From NCBI GenBank assembly GCA_025210455.1, contig JAOARQ010000013.1, positions 269,466-333,465 of the forward strand: a stretch of 64,000 bases of DNA. Direction: 5' to 3'. This stretch comes from Pelagimonas sp. GTDB lineage: Bacteria > Pseudomonadota > Alphaproteobacteria > Rhodobacterales > Rhodobacteraceae. The position numbers and the translations under genes are program-made. This document shows, one piece after another, positions 53,046 through 61,042 of this stretch. The first letter of the stretch is position 1. Each line of letters starts with the position of its first letter. The notes beneath the pieces were generated by a model. The model saw only the letters and a list, made by a program, of their open reading frames with translations, was not told the origin of the DNA and did not search any database.

Positions 53046-54428
53046 ATGTTGAACTCTCTCTCGGGCCGCTTCCTGATTTTGACGGTCATCTTTGTTATGT
53101 TGGCCGAAGTCCTGATCTTCGTGCCCTCCATTTCGCGGTTTCGCGAAGACTACCTGCTCTCGCGCCTTGAAAAGGCGCAACTTGCCTCGCTAGCTTTGCT
53201 GGCAGATGACATGCTGTCCGAAGACCTGGAGGCCGAGCTTTTGGAAAATGCCGGGGTCTTCAATGTGGTGTTGCGGCGGGATCAGGTGCGTCAGCTGATG
53301 CTGTCGTCGCCCATGCCGCAGCAGGTTGATCAGGATTTCGACCTGCGCGATGCCCCCGCAATCGTGCTGGTCAAAGATGCCATGGCGCGTCTGCTTGATC
53401 CCGAACCAAAGATCATCAGGGTTCTTGGCGCGCCCTCTCTGAACGCTGGTGAGCTGATCGAAGTCACCATGGAGACCGCAGACCTGCGGGCCCGGATGCT
53501 GGATTATGGCTTGCGGATTCTTGTTCTGTCGGCGGTCATCTCGGTGGTGACAGCGGTACTGCTGTTTTTGGCGGTGCGGGTGTTGCTGGTGAAGCCCATC
53601 AAGGGGGTCGTTGGTCATATGCAGACCTATGCCTCAGCCCCCGAGGATGCGCGCAGCGTGATTACACCCAACTCTTCCCTAAGCGAGCTGCGCGAAGCCG
53701 AAGAGGCGCTGCATTCTCTGCAAACCCAACTGACCCATTCTCTGAAACAAAAGGAGCGTCTGGCACAATTGGGGGGGGCAGTCGCGCGGGTCAGCCACGA
53801 TCTGCGCAATATTCTCACCTCGGCACAACTGTTCACTGACCGAATTGAGATGTCCGAGGATCCGACGGTGAAACGCATGGCGCCGAAGCTGGTGAACTCT
53901 ATCACGCGCGCGGTGTCTCTATGCGAAAACACTCTGGCCTTTGGGCGCGCCGAAGAACCAGCCCCGACATTGACGCTGTTTAATCTCGCTTCTCTGGCGG
54001 GTGAGGTCATGGAGGCCGAGCGGTTGGCCATCGGGGATCTGGAAATCAGCCTGTCCGAAGACATCCCGGCGGGCTTGATGTTGCGCGGCGATCCCGAACA
54101 GATCTACCGCGTTCTGGCAAACCTTGTACGCAACGCCCGGCAGGCGCTGGCTGCAACCGGCAAGCCTGGTGAAATCAACATCCAGGCCAGATCTGCGGAA
54201 CATGACTGGCTGATCACCATCACGGACACAGGCCCGGGCCTGCCTCCCAAGGCGCGCGAGAATCTATTCAAACCGTTCCAGGGTGGTGTCCGCAAAGGGG
54301 GATCCGGCCTTGGGTTGGCCATTGTCTCTGAGCTGGTGCGCGGCCACGGTGGTCGGTTGTCTCTGCAGCGCAGCGACGAAACAGGCACCTGTTTTGAAAT
54401 CAGATTGCCGATGGGGGAAATGAATTGA
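53046..54428 (+). CDS. Sensor histidine kinase (HAMP type)
   Basis: 460 aa. A first membrane segment (about 7-27), a periplasmic region, a second segment (about 158-180) and a HAMP linker precede the H box VSHDLRNILTSAQ, where the residue after the His-Asp-Leu step is Arg instead of the usual Lys/Arg-x-Pro pattern. The ATPase domain has LVRNARQAL (N box), DTGPGLP and GGSGLGLAIVSEL. There is no response regulator next to it; it follows the flavoprotein gene after 15 bp. Confidence 0.88.
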   Translation: MLNSLSGRFLILTVIFVMLAEVLIFVPSISRFREDYLLSRLEKAQLASLALLADDMLSEDLEAELLENAGVFNVVLRRDQVRQLMLSSPMPQQVDQDFDLRDAPAIVLVKDAMARLLDPEPKIIRVLGAPSLNAGELIEVTMETADLRARMLDYGLRILVLSAVISVVTAVLLFLAVRVLLVKPIKGVVGHMQTYASAPEDARSVITPNSSLSELREAEEALHSLQTQLTHSLKQKERLAQLGGAVARVSHDLRNILTSAQLFTDRIEMSEDPTVKRMAPKLVNSITRAVSLCENTLAFGRAEEPAPTLTLFNLASLAGEVMEAERLAIGDLEISLSEDIPAGLMLRGDPEQIYRVLANLVRNARQALAATGKPGEINIQARSAEHDWLITITDTGPGLPPKARENLFKPFQGGVRKGGSGLGLAIVSELVRGHGGRLSLQRSDETGTCFEIRLPMGEMN

Positions 54429-54486
54429 AAAAAATGTCATTTTCCACTTGCGCTTATCTGAAGGCACCTTTAAACGCTCACCTCAC

Positions 54487-54563
54487 GGACCGATAGCTCA
54501 GCTGGATAGAGTACTTGACTACGAATCAAGGGGTCGGGGGTTCGAATCCTCCTCGGTCCGCCA
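54487..54563 (+). tRNA. tRNA-Arg (anticodon ACG)
   Basis: 77 nt ending in encoded CCA. The acceptor stem pairs GGACCGA with TCGGTCC, followed by G and CCA. The D arm reads AGCTCAGCTGGATAGAG, the anticodon arm CTTGA-CTACGAA-TCAAG with anticodon ACG, and the T arm has GGGGGTTCGAATCCTCC. A34 is expected to be edited to inosine. The gene marks the boundary between core genes on the left and the accessory region on the right, a common integration site. Confidence 0.97.
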
Positions 54564-55338
54564 CCTTGAAAATGTCGAACGTCAGATGAATTTGACCTTT
54601 GCGTCATAAACTGACCCAATCCCCATTTTTGCCCGTGCGGCCTGTTACGTTGATCTGACTTCCTGTTTGGAAAATCAGGGCTGATTTGCAGATCAGACGG
54701 CGAAGCCGCCTGTTCCTGCTGATCTGCCACGTGGCGAACGCGGATGGGGGCGAGGCAATGCTATTCGACAAAAGTGGTGCGGCCCGCAGCGCAAAGCGCG
54801 AGGACACGGTTTTGTCTAATAGGGTTGCCCGAGGGGGAAGGCAGCGTCTTCCCCCTGACGGCCAGGGGCGTTTGGCTTGGCCAAATCCCGCTGGCCCACA
54901 AAACGAAAGCGGCGGGGCCATCAGCCCCGCCACCGTTGCGGTCATTAGATTTTAGAGATTGAAATTACAGCACGCGGGACAAAGCTACCGTCCGTCAAAC
55001 AACGCTCAATGAATGCTCCCAGCCCGAAGCGGACGTGATCTGCCTGTCCCTTCGCGTGCGCAGCATCCACGGGTCGGGCGGAAAGCCGACATTCTCTGCG
55101 AGTGCAATGAGCCAGTCGTTGTAATAGCAAGTGCGGACGCTGGCACGGAGGCATTCGTCGACAGATTCGCACCTGCTCTAGGAGAACTCACTCTGAGGCC
55201 AAGCAGACAATCTGGAGGCTTGAGCGGATGGATAATAGGTTTTTGGCCAGCCCTTGTCGCTGAACCTATATTGCGGGATTGAGTTCGACCGTTTAGCTTG
55301 AGAGAGCAGGCAGGTACTCAACTAAAGCTAGGAAAGAA
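54564..55338. other. Gene-free region after the tRNA, rich in inverted repeats
   Basis: About 775 bp without a convincing gene; short open frames on both strands look like chance. It holds several strong palindromes: GGGGGAAG/CTTCCCCC (54833-54855), TTTGGC/GCCAAA (54871-54885) and GGCGGGGC/GCCCCGCC (54911-54931). On the minus strand, near 55075-55100, AATGTCGGCTTTCCGCC resembles the spacer repeats of the island further on. The base composition of 54.7-54.95 kb is G+C-rich, unlike the following genes, so this may be a remnant of a mobile or plasmid-derived segment. I found no repeat of the tRNA 3' end in the window. Confidence 0.5.
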
Positions 55339-58300
55339 ATGCACGCGAAGATCGTCCACCTTAGTGATCTCCATTTCAAAAACGATGCTGAAAATAGGAA
55401 GCGTATTGAGTATCTGAAAGAGGATCTCCAGCGGCTGGAAGCTGAAGGAGGGGTCTTCACGGCTTTCACAGGCGACCTAGTGCAGGCTGGTGATCGGAAC
55501 GAAGACTACGATGTGCTTTTCGACATACTCATCGCGCCGCTTTCAGAAATGGGTCATGAAGTCTTGGTCGTTCCCGGAAATCACGACGTTCAACGCTCTG
55601 TTGCGAACCATGAATTCATTGACAAACATCTGGAGGATCGGACTAGTTCTTACCTCTTTCAAAAGTCCAGCGAGATGGTCCAACCTAACTTTGATGAGGT
55701 CGGGGATCCTCTGGAGCACTATCGAACGATTGAAGAAGTTCTCGGGCCATATGACCATCATACCTACTACGGTTACTCTCGAACGCGTGGGGGCTTATCG
55801 TTTGTCGGAATGAATACGACTTGGTTGTCACGCGAGAGACCCGTTGGGGAAACTGACAGGGGAAAACTACGGTTAGAACCCTATGTTTTGGATAAGTTGT
55901 CGGAAAAGCTGGCTTCAGAAACTACGAAGGTTGCTCTCCTGCACCATCCCCTCGATTGGCTTGAGGAAACAACGCGAGACGCAGTATCAAAACTACTCAT
56001 GAACCGATTTGACCTAGTTCTTTATGGCCACGTTCATGCGACGGACTTGACTAATCTGGCGCAAATTGGTGCTGGATGCATCTTTATGCAATCGCCACCT
56101 TTACGATCGGGTTGGTCGAAGGGCAGCAATGGGTACACCGTTATCCAAGCCAATTTAGAGCATAAGAAGTTTGAATTGGAGTACCGCGCCTATTCTGAGA
56201 CCCGCCGTAAATTTATCCCTGGAGAGGATTTTGCCCCTAAGGGGATACTAAGGCCGAGAGAGGAAGACGAAATCTTCTATAGCACGAAGCCTTCCGGCGA
56301 GACGCTCATGCTGAGATTTAGCGAATCGGAAACCTTTGACTATACTGCGTGGTACAGGGCAAATATTCGCGCAAAATCCAAGGTTACCTCCAATTTCGTT
56401 AGCCCCAAGGCACGGAAAGTGTCGGTGGATCAGGACGATACTTGGCTGGAGCCAGCTCTGCCCGTGACACAGTTGGCCAAATCGTCTTTTCGAGATCAGT
56501 ACTATATTGCACCGCTAGATTCCGGCTTAACCACTGCGGCTTTCTTGACCTTCAAAGAGATTGCTGATGACTTCAATAGACTCAGGAGAATTCCTGCATT
56601 CTTCGATGCCAAAGAGCAAAAGATAAACAAGGCTTCAATTCTCAGAGAGATAGGTCGCACATCCCTTGTGAGCTACAGCCATGCTGAAGTTGAGGCATTG
56701 GTAAACTTGGGTGGAGTCTGCGTCATAGTGGACGGCCTTTCTTTAGCAAACGTTGAACAGTTCAACCTATTTCGCGAAGTTGCTGGTAAGTTCTTCTCGA
56801 AGGTTCGCTTCATATATTTCCTCACTACTGAGCAGCGTGGGGCACCGACAGTTGGTAGCGCAATTCCAAATCTAAATACGGAGGCAGACGAAGTCTACGA
56901 GTTTGCTCAGATGGATGTAGCAGACATTCGTGAGATGGTGTCTCTTCGTTCCTCCGAACACAGCGTCCATCCTGTAGATTCGGTTGTCTCACAAGTAGTC
57001 GAATCCTTCAGGCAAATGGACGAGCCAATTTATGCGAGTAGCGTGGCAGTTGTGGTCGAAACGCTAAATCAAGATCCAGAGTTTAAGCCGATCAATAAAG
57101 CTCGCCTTCTCGAAAGATATGTCGAGTGCCTATTGGGGCGGTTTGACCTAGAGGATGTGCGGGAAGGAACTTTTGCTTCGAGTGACAAGATCGACCTTTT
57201 GAGTTTTGCTGCTCGGCGAATGCTTGAAGAAGATGTCCAGGGCATAGCTGAGAAAGCTTGGGGTGAACTATGCGTCGACTATCAAAGTGCTTATCTAATA
57301 GATCTTCCCAATCACCTTCTTGATGAGTTTATTGAGAAGGGCATTTTGACCATTTCTAGCGGTCAGGTGACATTCAGGGGAGACTACCTTTTTTCATTCT
57401 TTGTTGCTCGCCAGATGAAAGCTGATCCAAAGTTTTCAGAAGAGCTGACCACAGGAGAATCGCTCTTCAAGTATCACAAGGAGGTTGCTTTCTATGGTGA
57501 CCTAGAGGGCACAGAGACACGAAGCGTTCTTGGCTCGATCCATACTGCGCTTGATAGCTTACAATCCATCTTGAATGAAAACTACTCAGACGCAGGCGTT
57601 GACCTTGCCGCAGAGTGGCAAAGAATCTGCACTGAACAGGATGGCATCTCGAGCCAAACGGAGGCATTTGAGAATGCCGCTGATAACTTGGGTCGGGCGG
57701 GTGCAACTCCTGAACAGGCAGATAGGTTCGATAATTCCCAACTCTCGGAGATAGCTCGGAGTCGCGGCGTTGCGAAACGAATGGCTGTGATGGAAGCAGA
57801 GGCAAAACTGCTAGTCGCGCTGAGGCTCTATGCTGCCCTTTTAAAAAACGCTCTTCAAGTTCCCGCAGCTGAGAAACTCAAGCATCTATCGAAGCTATTT
57901 GAATCTGCGGAAACTTGGGTGGGCTTTCTCTGTGCCTATCGAGACGAGATCACTTCCAATCCTGTTATTATGATAGGAGGCATTAGAATTATTAACGCCA
58001 CTGCATTGATCGATTCGGACCGATCTGCACGAGAGTTCAAGTACAATGCGCCAAATAGCATGTCGCGAGTTCTTGCCGAAGCTCTAAAAAATCCCCAACT
58101 AGGAACCGCACTTCGCAAAGTTTTGCCTGAATTGCAGCCAATGAGTGCTCTCTTCGCTCGTGACGCACTTCTCGGCCTTCCTAGTGTTGAAAATAGGGAA
58201 GCGTATCTCAGTAGCCTAAGAAATGAGAAGGACATTAGCCTTGCAACGTCGTCTCTACGGACGCTTCGAGGAAGATATTTAGCTTCGGGACGAAACAAGG

Positions 58301-58449
58301 CCCAAAGAGAGCATATCGAAACGGTAGTCGAGCAGTTGTCGCGGATTGGCAGTCCTGTGGGCAGCATCAACTTCGACAAGTTGAAAAGGGCGAGGATGCT
58401 TCGAGACATGAAAGAGAAAGCAAATAGCCTACACAAGGAGATTCGTTGA
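55339..58449 (+). CDS. Calcineurin-like metallophosphoesterase fused to a STAND/NACHT-like region
   Basis: 1036 aa; AGGAAAGAA precedes the ATG. Residues 1-290 are a complete metallophosphoesterase: Asp10/His12 (LSDLHF), GD at 45-46, GNHD at 80-83, His202/His203 (LLHHP) and GHVH at 230-233. Residues about 370-720 look like a STAND ATPase plus winged helix: Walker A position APLDSGLTTAAF (391-402) has Leu397 where Lys is expected; Walker B is VCVIVDG (460-466), and QVTFRGDYLFSFFVARQ resembles the end of NACHT modules. The rest is helical with no clear repeats. By analogy to Avs-type and bNACHT defence proteins it may sense phage and activate the esterase. Function is inferred. Confidence 0.75.
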   Translation: MHAKIVHLSDLHFKNDAENRKRIEYLKEDLQRLEAEGGVFTAFTGDLVQAGDRNEDYDVLFDILIAPLSEMGHEVLVVPGNHDVQRSVANHEFIDKHLEDRTSSYLFQKSSEMVQPNFDEVGDPLEHYRTIEEVLGPYDHHTYYGYSRTRGGLSFVGMNTTWLSRERPVGETDRGKLRLEPYVLDKLSEKLASETTKVALLHHPLDWLEETTRDAVSKLLMNRFDLVLYGHVHATDLTNLAQIGAGCIFMQSPPLRSGWSKGSNGYTVIQANLEHKKFELEYRAYSETRRKFIPGEDFAPKGILRPREEDEIFYSTKPSGETLMLRFSESETFDYTAWYRANIRAKSKVTSNFVSPKARKVSVDQDDTWLEPALPVTQLAKSSFRDQYYIAPLDSGLTTAAFLTFKEIADDFNRLRRIPAFFDAKEQKINKASILREIGRTSLVSYSHAEVEALVNLGGVCVIVDGLSLANVEQFNLFREVAGKFFSKVRFIYFLTTEQRGAPTVGSAIPNLNTEADEVYEFAQMDVADIREMVSLRSSEHSVHPVDSVVSQVVESFRQMDEPIYASSVAVVVETLNQDPEFKPINKARLLERYVECLLGRFDLEDVREGTFASSDKIDLLSFAARRMLEEDVQGIAEKAWGELCVDYQSAYLIDLPNHLLDEFIEKGILTISSGQVTFRGDYLFSFFVARQMKADPKFSEELTTGESLFKYHKEVAFYGDLEGTETRSVLGSIHTALDSLQSILNENYSDAGVDLAAEWQRICTEQDGISSQTEAFENAADNLGRAGATPEQADRFDNSQLSEIARSRGVAKRMAVMEAEAKLLVALRLYAALLKNALQVPAAEKLKHLSKLFESAETWVGFLCAYRDEITSNPVIMIGGIRIINATALIDSDRSAREFKYNAPNSMSRVLAEALKNPQLGTALRKVLPELQPMSALFARDALLGLPSVENREAYLSSLRNEKDISLATSSLRTLRGRYLASGRNKAQREHIETVVEQLSRIGSPVGSINFDKLKRARMLRDMKEKANSLHKEIR

Positions 58450-58527
58450 AGGTTTAGCCTGGTCAAATAAAGAGTGGGCAACTCAGACGCGATTGAGCGC
58501 CCGCTCCGAATGACCGGTCTAGAGAAG

Positions 58528-58539
58528 CTGCAACGCAGC
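58528..58539. repeat. Island spacer palindrome, copy 1
   Basis: CTGCAACGCAGC is the exact reverse complement of the motif at 59223-59234. It lies in the 172-bp spacer after the phosphoesterase-STAND gene. Similar motifs occur in most spacers of the island. Confidence 0.5.
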
Positions 58540-58621
58540 GTTCGACGTTGGGGTAAAGGTCTCCAGAGGGCCGGAAAGGACTGGGCGTGTCAAGAACGCT
58601 AAGCCGACGCGAGCTCTTGAC

Positions 58622-59158
58622 TTAGATCGTTACGCCCATAGTCTCCATGACGCCCCAAGCGAAACACGCCTTTGGTGCTGGGTCGTCATAATCGCAAAAC
58701 TCGGTGCTATCAAATTGCTCTTGCTCAACATCCGGTAGATCAACGTTGAATTCGGCTTCGTCCAACGGATCTATCCATATTGGTGTTTCAGCGAAATACT
58801 CTTTCTCCTTACCGTCCTCATCGAAAATATTGACCACGATCTTAACCCAAGTGGTGACATGGTCTGGTGTCTTATTCTCAAGGGTGCCCCCCCAGCCAAT
58901 GCCTTGTTGGATCACTCTTGGTCCAGCGCGACCAGTCGCGTGGTCGTTTCCATACAAACGCTTCTGGAACGTCCTGACGCATGTTGCTCTGATGGCATGT
59001 TCAGAAAGAAGGTCACTACTCGAATAGCTCATGCAACGTTCGATGCCTTTCAAAGTGCCTTTATGCGTTGCCTCGTTAATTGCTCGCTGCACTGGCTCAA
59101 TGCCGATTATCAAAGCCGTAATGAGAACCAGCAACCCAAAAATCAGGTAGTTCTTCAA
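58622..59158 (-). CDS. Hypothetical single-pass membrane or secreted protein
   Basis: 178 aa if the TTG at 59158 is used: GGAGG lies eight bases upstream, and the product begins with a hydrophobic segment (KNYLIFGLLVLITALIIGI). The outer part (about 30-178) has five cysteines, including CMSYSSSDLL and FCDYDDPAPKACF, and is acidic towards the C-terminus. No family is recognised. Codon use is A/T-richer than core genes. It sits alone in the island, convergent with the phosphoesterase-STAND gene. Confidence 0.55.
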   Translation of the reverse strand: MKNYLIFGLLVLITALIIGIEPVQRAINEATHKGTLKGIERCMSYSSSDLLSEHAIRATCVRTFQKRLYGNDHATGRAGPRVIQQGIGWGGTLENKTPDHVTTWVKIVVNIFDEDGKEKEYFAETPIWIDPLDEAEFNVDLPDVEQEQFDSTEFCDYDDPAPKACFAWGVMETMGVTI

Positions 59159-59222
59159 TTGGTCTGCCTCCTTCAATTTATGCGCTAGGCTATAGTAGCT
59201 GGCTGAATAACTGGAATGAATA

Positions 59223-59269
59223 GCTGCGTTGCAGAAATTCTGGCCTGTGGCCAAAGGCCGCTTTGGGCC
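59223..59269. repeat. Island spacer palindrome, copy 2, with GGCC-rich module
   Basis: GCTGCGTTGCAG (59223-59234) is followed by GGCCTGTGGCC (59242-59252) and AAAGGCCGCTTTGGGCC (59253-59269). These modules recur in part in other spacers of the island (for example GTCGGCTTTGGGCC at 60449-60462). Confidence 0.5.
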
Positions 59270-59273
59270 GTCA

Positions 59274-59648
59274 TTAGCAGAGCGCAATTGCTATGCCTAC
59301 GCCACCCAAGAGAACAGAAATCAGCGCGAGCCAAGCCGGGACGTGAACTGCTGGATCGGGCGTTTTTAGCAGCCACAAAATTTTGCCAAGTCGGCAAACC
59401 TCTTTGATTTCGAAATTGAGGTTCCCAGCTTTGTCTACTCCGAGGGCTTGTCTGATGTCGTATGGCATGAAGATGGCGGAGTCGTCATCATGCCCAAGAA
59501 CCAAGACTCTAACAGATTTGCTGTTTTGAGTGTTTGTCAATTTAGCAATACCATAACGTGGAATACCAGCTCGATACGCCTTGTTTACGCGAACCAGCAA
59601 GCGGCCAGAATCGTTGGAGGGTAGAGCCTTCACTGTAAGTTGTGCCAT
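59274..59648 (-). CDS. Hypothetical protein: barrel-like N-terminus plus C-terminal membrane segment
   Basis: 124 aa. Residues 1-85 are strand-rich. The part FMPYDIRQALGV then AGNLNFEI recalls AbrB- or double-psi-barrel-like hairpins such as those in Cdc48 N-domains and SpoVT/AbrB proteins. A hydrophobic segment at about 103-123 (PAWLALISVLLGGVGIAIAL) should anchor it in the membrane with the barrel in the cytoplasm. I cannot name a family. It lies between the HEPN-like gene and the 178-aa membrane protein, separate from both. Confidence 0.55.
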   Translation of the reverse strand: MAQLTVKALPSNDSGRLLVRVNKAYRAGIPRYGIAKLTNTQNSKSVRVLVLGHDDDSAIFMPYDIRQALGVDKAGNLNFEIKEVCRLGKILWLLKTPDPAVHVPAWLALISVLLGGVGIAIALC

Positions 59649-59708
59649 AACTTGAACCTCAATTCACTCGGTCATTGCCGAATAGCATGGAATGTCGGCT
59701 TCCGGTAT

Positions 59709-59720
59709 GCTGCATTGCAG
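59709..59720. repeat. Island spacer palindrome, copy 3
   Basis: GCTGCATTGCAG, differing from copy 2 at one position, lies in the spacer between the barrel-membrane gene and the HEPN-like gene. It follows AATGTCGGCTTCCGG, a variant of the module seen on the minus strand near 55.08 kb. Confidence 0.5.
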
Positions 59721-59755
59721 AGGCGTCTGGCAGAATGATTGTCAGGTTTGGGCCG

Positions 59756-60328
59756 TCAAATCCTTCGAATGAACTCTTCCCATCCCCCGGCCAAGGCTTT
59801 GTCAACCGAAACAGTAATTTCTTCTCTCCCATTTTTGCGCAATGAGTTCCTCGAAAATCCGTCATATCCAATGCGCTCGTCGGCACGATCCGCAAGTAGT
59901 TCGCACCAAGCTCTCATGGACGAAATACATTTCTCTAATTCAGTTCGTGTCAAAGAATGGCCTGTTTGTTGGCCGTGCAGTATCTTCTTCCTGTATTGAT
60001 AGGCAGTATTCGTGTCCCGCTTTAGCGCTCTGTATTGGTCCTGCATCAAATCTTTCACTGAACAGTTTGAAAGTCGGTAGATCGCTCCAATGAATTTGTC
60101 GTGATTGGCCGTAGTCTTCTGCAGGATAGCTGCTCGCACGGCCGTCTTGTGTTCACTCGCTCCATCTTCGAAAGCCGAGTGCTGAAAGATCAAGTTCGAA
60201 GTCAGTCTTCTGAGCTGTTTTTCCAGCTTCACCCATGAAAGCGTAAACGCATCCACCGCTCGTGTTTCCGCATCCGACTTGAGCAACAGATCAACCGTGG
60301 AAAATTCAGCTGAGGTTGTGTTCTTCAT
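59756..60328 (-). CDS. HEPN-like protein (candidate RNase/toxin)
   Basis: 190 aa from the ATG at 60328 (the frame stays open to 60394). It is predicted all-helical. Residues 112-120 read YRKKILHGQ, giving Arg113-x4-His118, the RxxxxH pattern of HEPN ribonucleases. An earlier helix has SWVKLEKQLRRL, and a later one ELEKCISSMRAWCELLADRA. HEPN proteins are common toxins or effectors in defence systems. No partner antitoxin is coupled to it. The assignment rests on motif and helix pattern, without a search. Confidence 0.6.
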   Translation of the reverse strand: MKNTTSAEFSTVDLLLKSDAETRAVDAFTLSWVKLEKQLRRLTSNLIFQHSAFEDGASEHKTAVRAAILQKTTANHDKFIGAIYRLSNCSVKDLMQDQYRALKRDTNTAYQYRKKILHGQQTGHSLTRTELEKCISSMRAWCELLADRADERIGYDGFSRNSLRKNGREEITVSVDKALAGGWEEFIRRI

Positions 60329-60415
60329 GTTTGAGACCCGTTTTCGATGAGTTTCACACTGCCAGTTTACAACTGGCTCCCTAGGTGTCGACATCCGAAT
60401 GTCTGCTTAAAGGGA

Positions 60416-60462
60416 GCCGCGCTGCGGCAACCAACGACATTTACAAAGTCGGCTTTGGGCCT
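60416..60462. repeat. Island spacer palindrome, copy 4
   Basis: GCCGCGCTGCGGC (60416-60428), preceded by GTCTGCTT at 60401 and followed by GTCGGCTTTGGGCC (60449-60462). The arrangement GTCTGCTT then a GC-palindrome is shared with copy 5 at 60850-60876. Confidence 0.5.
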
Positions 60463-60469
60463 GACCTTC

Positions 60470-60769
60470 TTACGTACAGAACTTGCACCCGTATTGCCGG
60501 AGCCGGGTCTTTGCCCGTTTCAGTTCATCTGGTGTGAAAAGCTCATGCCAAATCGGGTTTTCTAAGACCATGGCCTCCACAGTTAAATCCAGCCGCCCTT
60601 TCTCATAAAGTGCAGTGTATCCATCACTAGGCTTGCTTGCATTGATCAAGGTTCGTGCCGTCTGGATACCGCCATTGTCGGAAAGCATTCGAAGAAAGAT
60701 TGAGGCGTTGTAGCCCGCTTCCTTTTTAGCGCGCTCGTAGATGCTGAACATTGCTTGATCAAATGTCAT
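60470..60769 (-). CDS. Small conserved hypothetical protein
   Basis: 99 aa from the ATG at 60769. The sequence pattern ERAKKEAGYNASIFLRMLSD, then TARTLI and PSDGYTALYEKGRLDLTVEA, and VLENPIWHELFTPDEL, is familiar to me as a widespread small bacterial family without a known function, often found among accessory or defence genes. There is no membrane segment. It lies on the minus strand between the Abi-C-like and HEPN-like genes with long spacers on both sides. Confidence 0.7.
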   Translation of the reverse strand: MTFDQAMFSIYERAKKEAGYNASIFLRMLSDNGGIQTARTLINASKPSDGYTALYEKGRLDLTVEAMVLENPIWHELFTPDELKRAKTRLRQYGCKFCT

Positions 60770-60863
60770 TGTTACTAAACCCTCGCAAACGACATTTTTG
60801 ATATAATAACTCAATATCAAGATTAGCGTTCAGCGAAGACGTTACAAGGTCTGCTTTTTGAAG

Positions 60864-60876
60864 GCTGCGCTGCAGC
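60864..60876. repeat. Island spacer palindrome, copy 5
   Basis: GCTGCGCTGCAGC, preceded by GGTCTGCTTTTTGAAG. It lies in the 273-bp spacer (60770-61042) between the small conserved gene and the Abi-C-like gene; I see no gene in that spacer. Confidence 0.5.
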
Positions 60877-61042
60877 GCACAACCACACTCACAATGGCAG
60901 GTCCGGGCCGTTCCCGGCATTGGCGCCCGTTCGGTGGCTGTCTTCACAAGTTCCGCTTCTTGCTTTGGCTGGCATCCGCGCCGGGCTGATAAAAACAGAT
61001 ACAAAGGACGGCCTCCAGCCCAAAGTGGTCTATTACCAGAGG

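Noticed and set aside
54604..54945. 113-codon open frame on the minus strand after the tRNA
   Set aside because: Rich in Pro/Arg/Ser, spans several palindromes, has no ribosome-binding site and overlaps other chance frames; it looks like a G+C-driven artefact.
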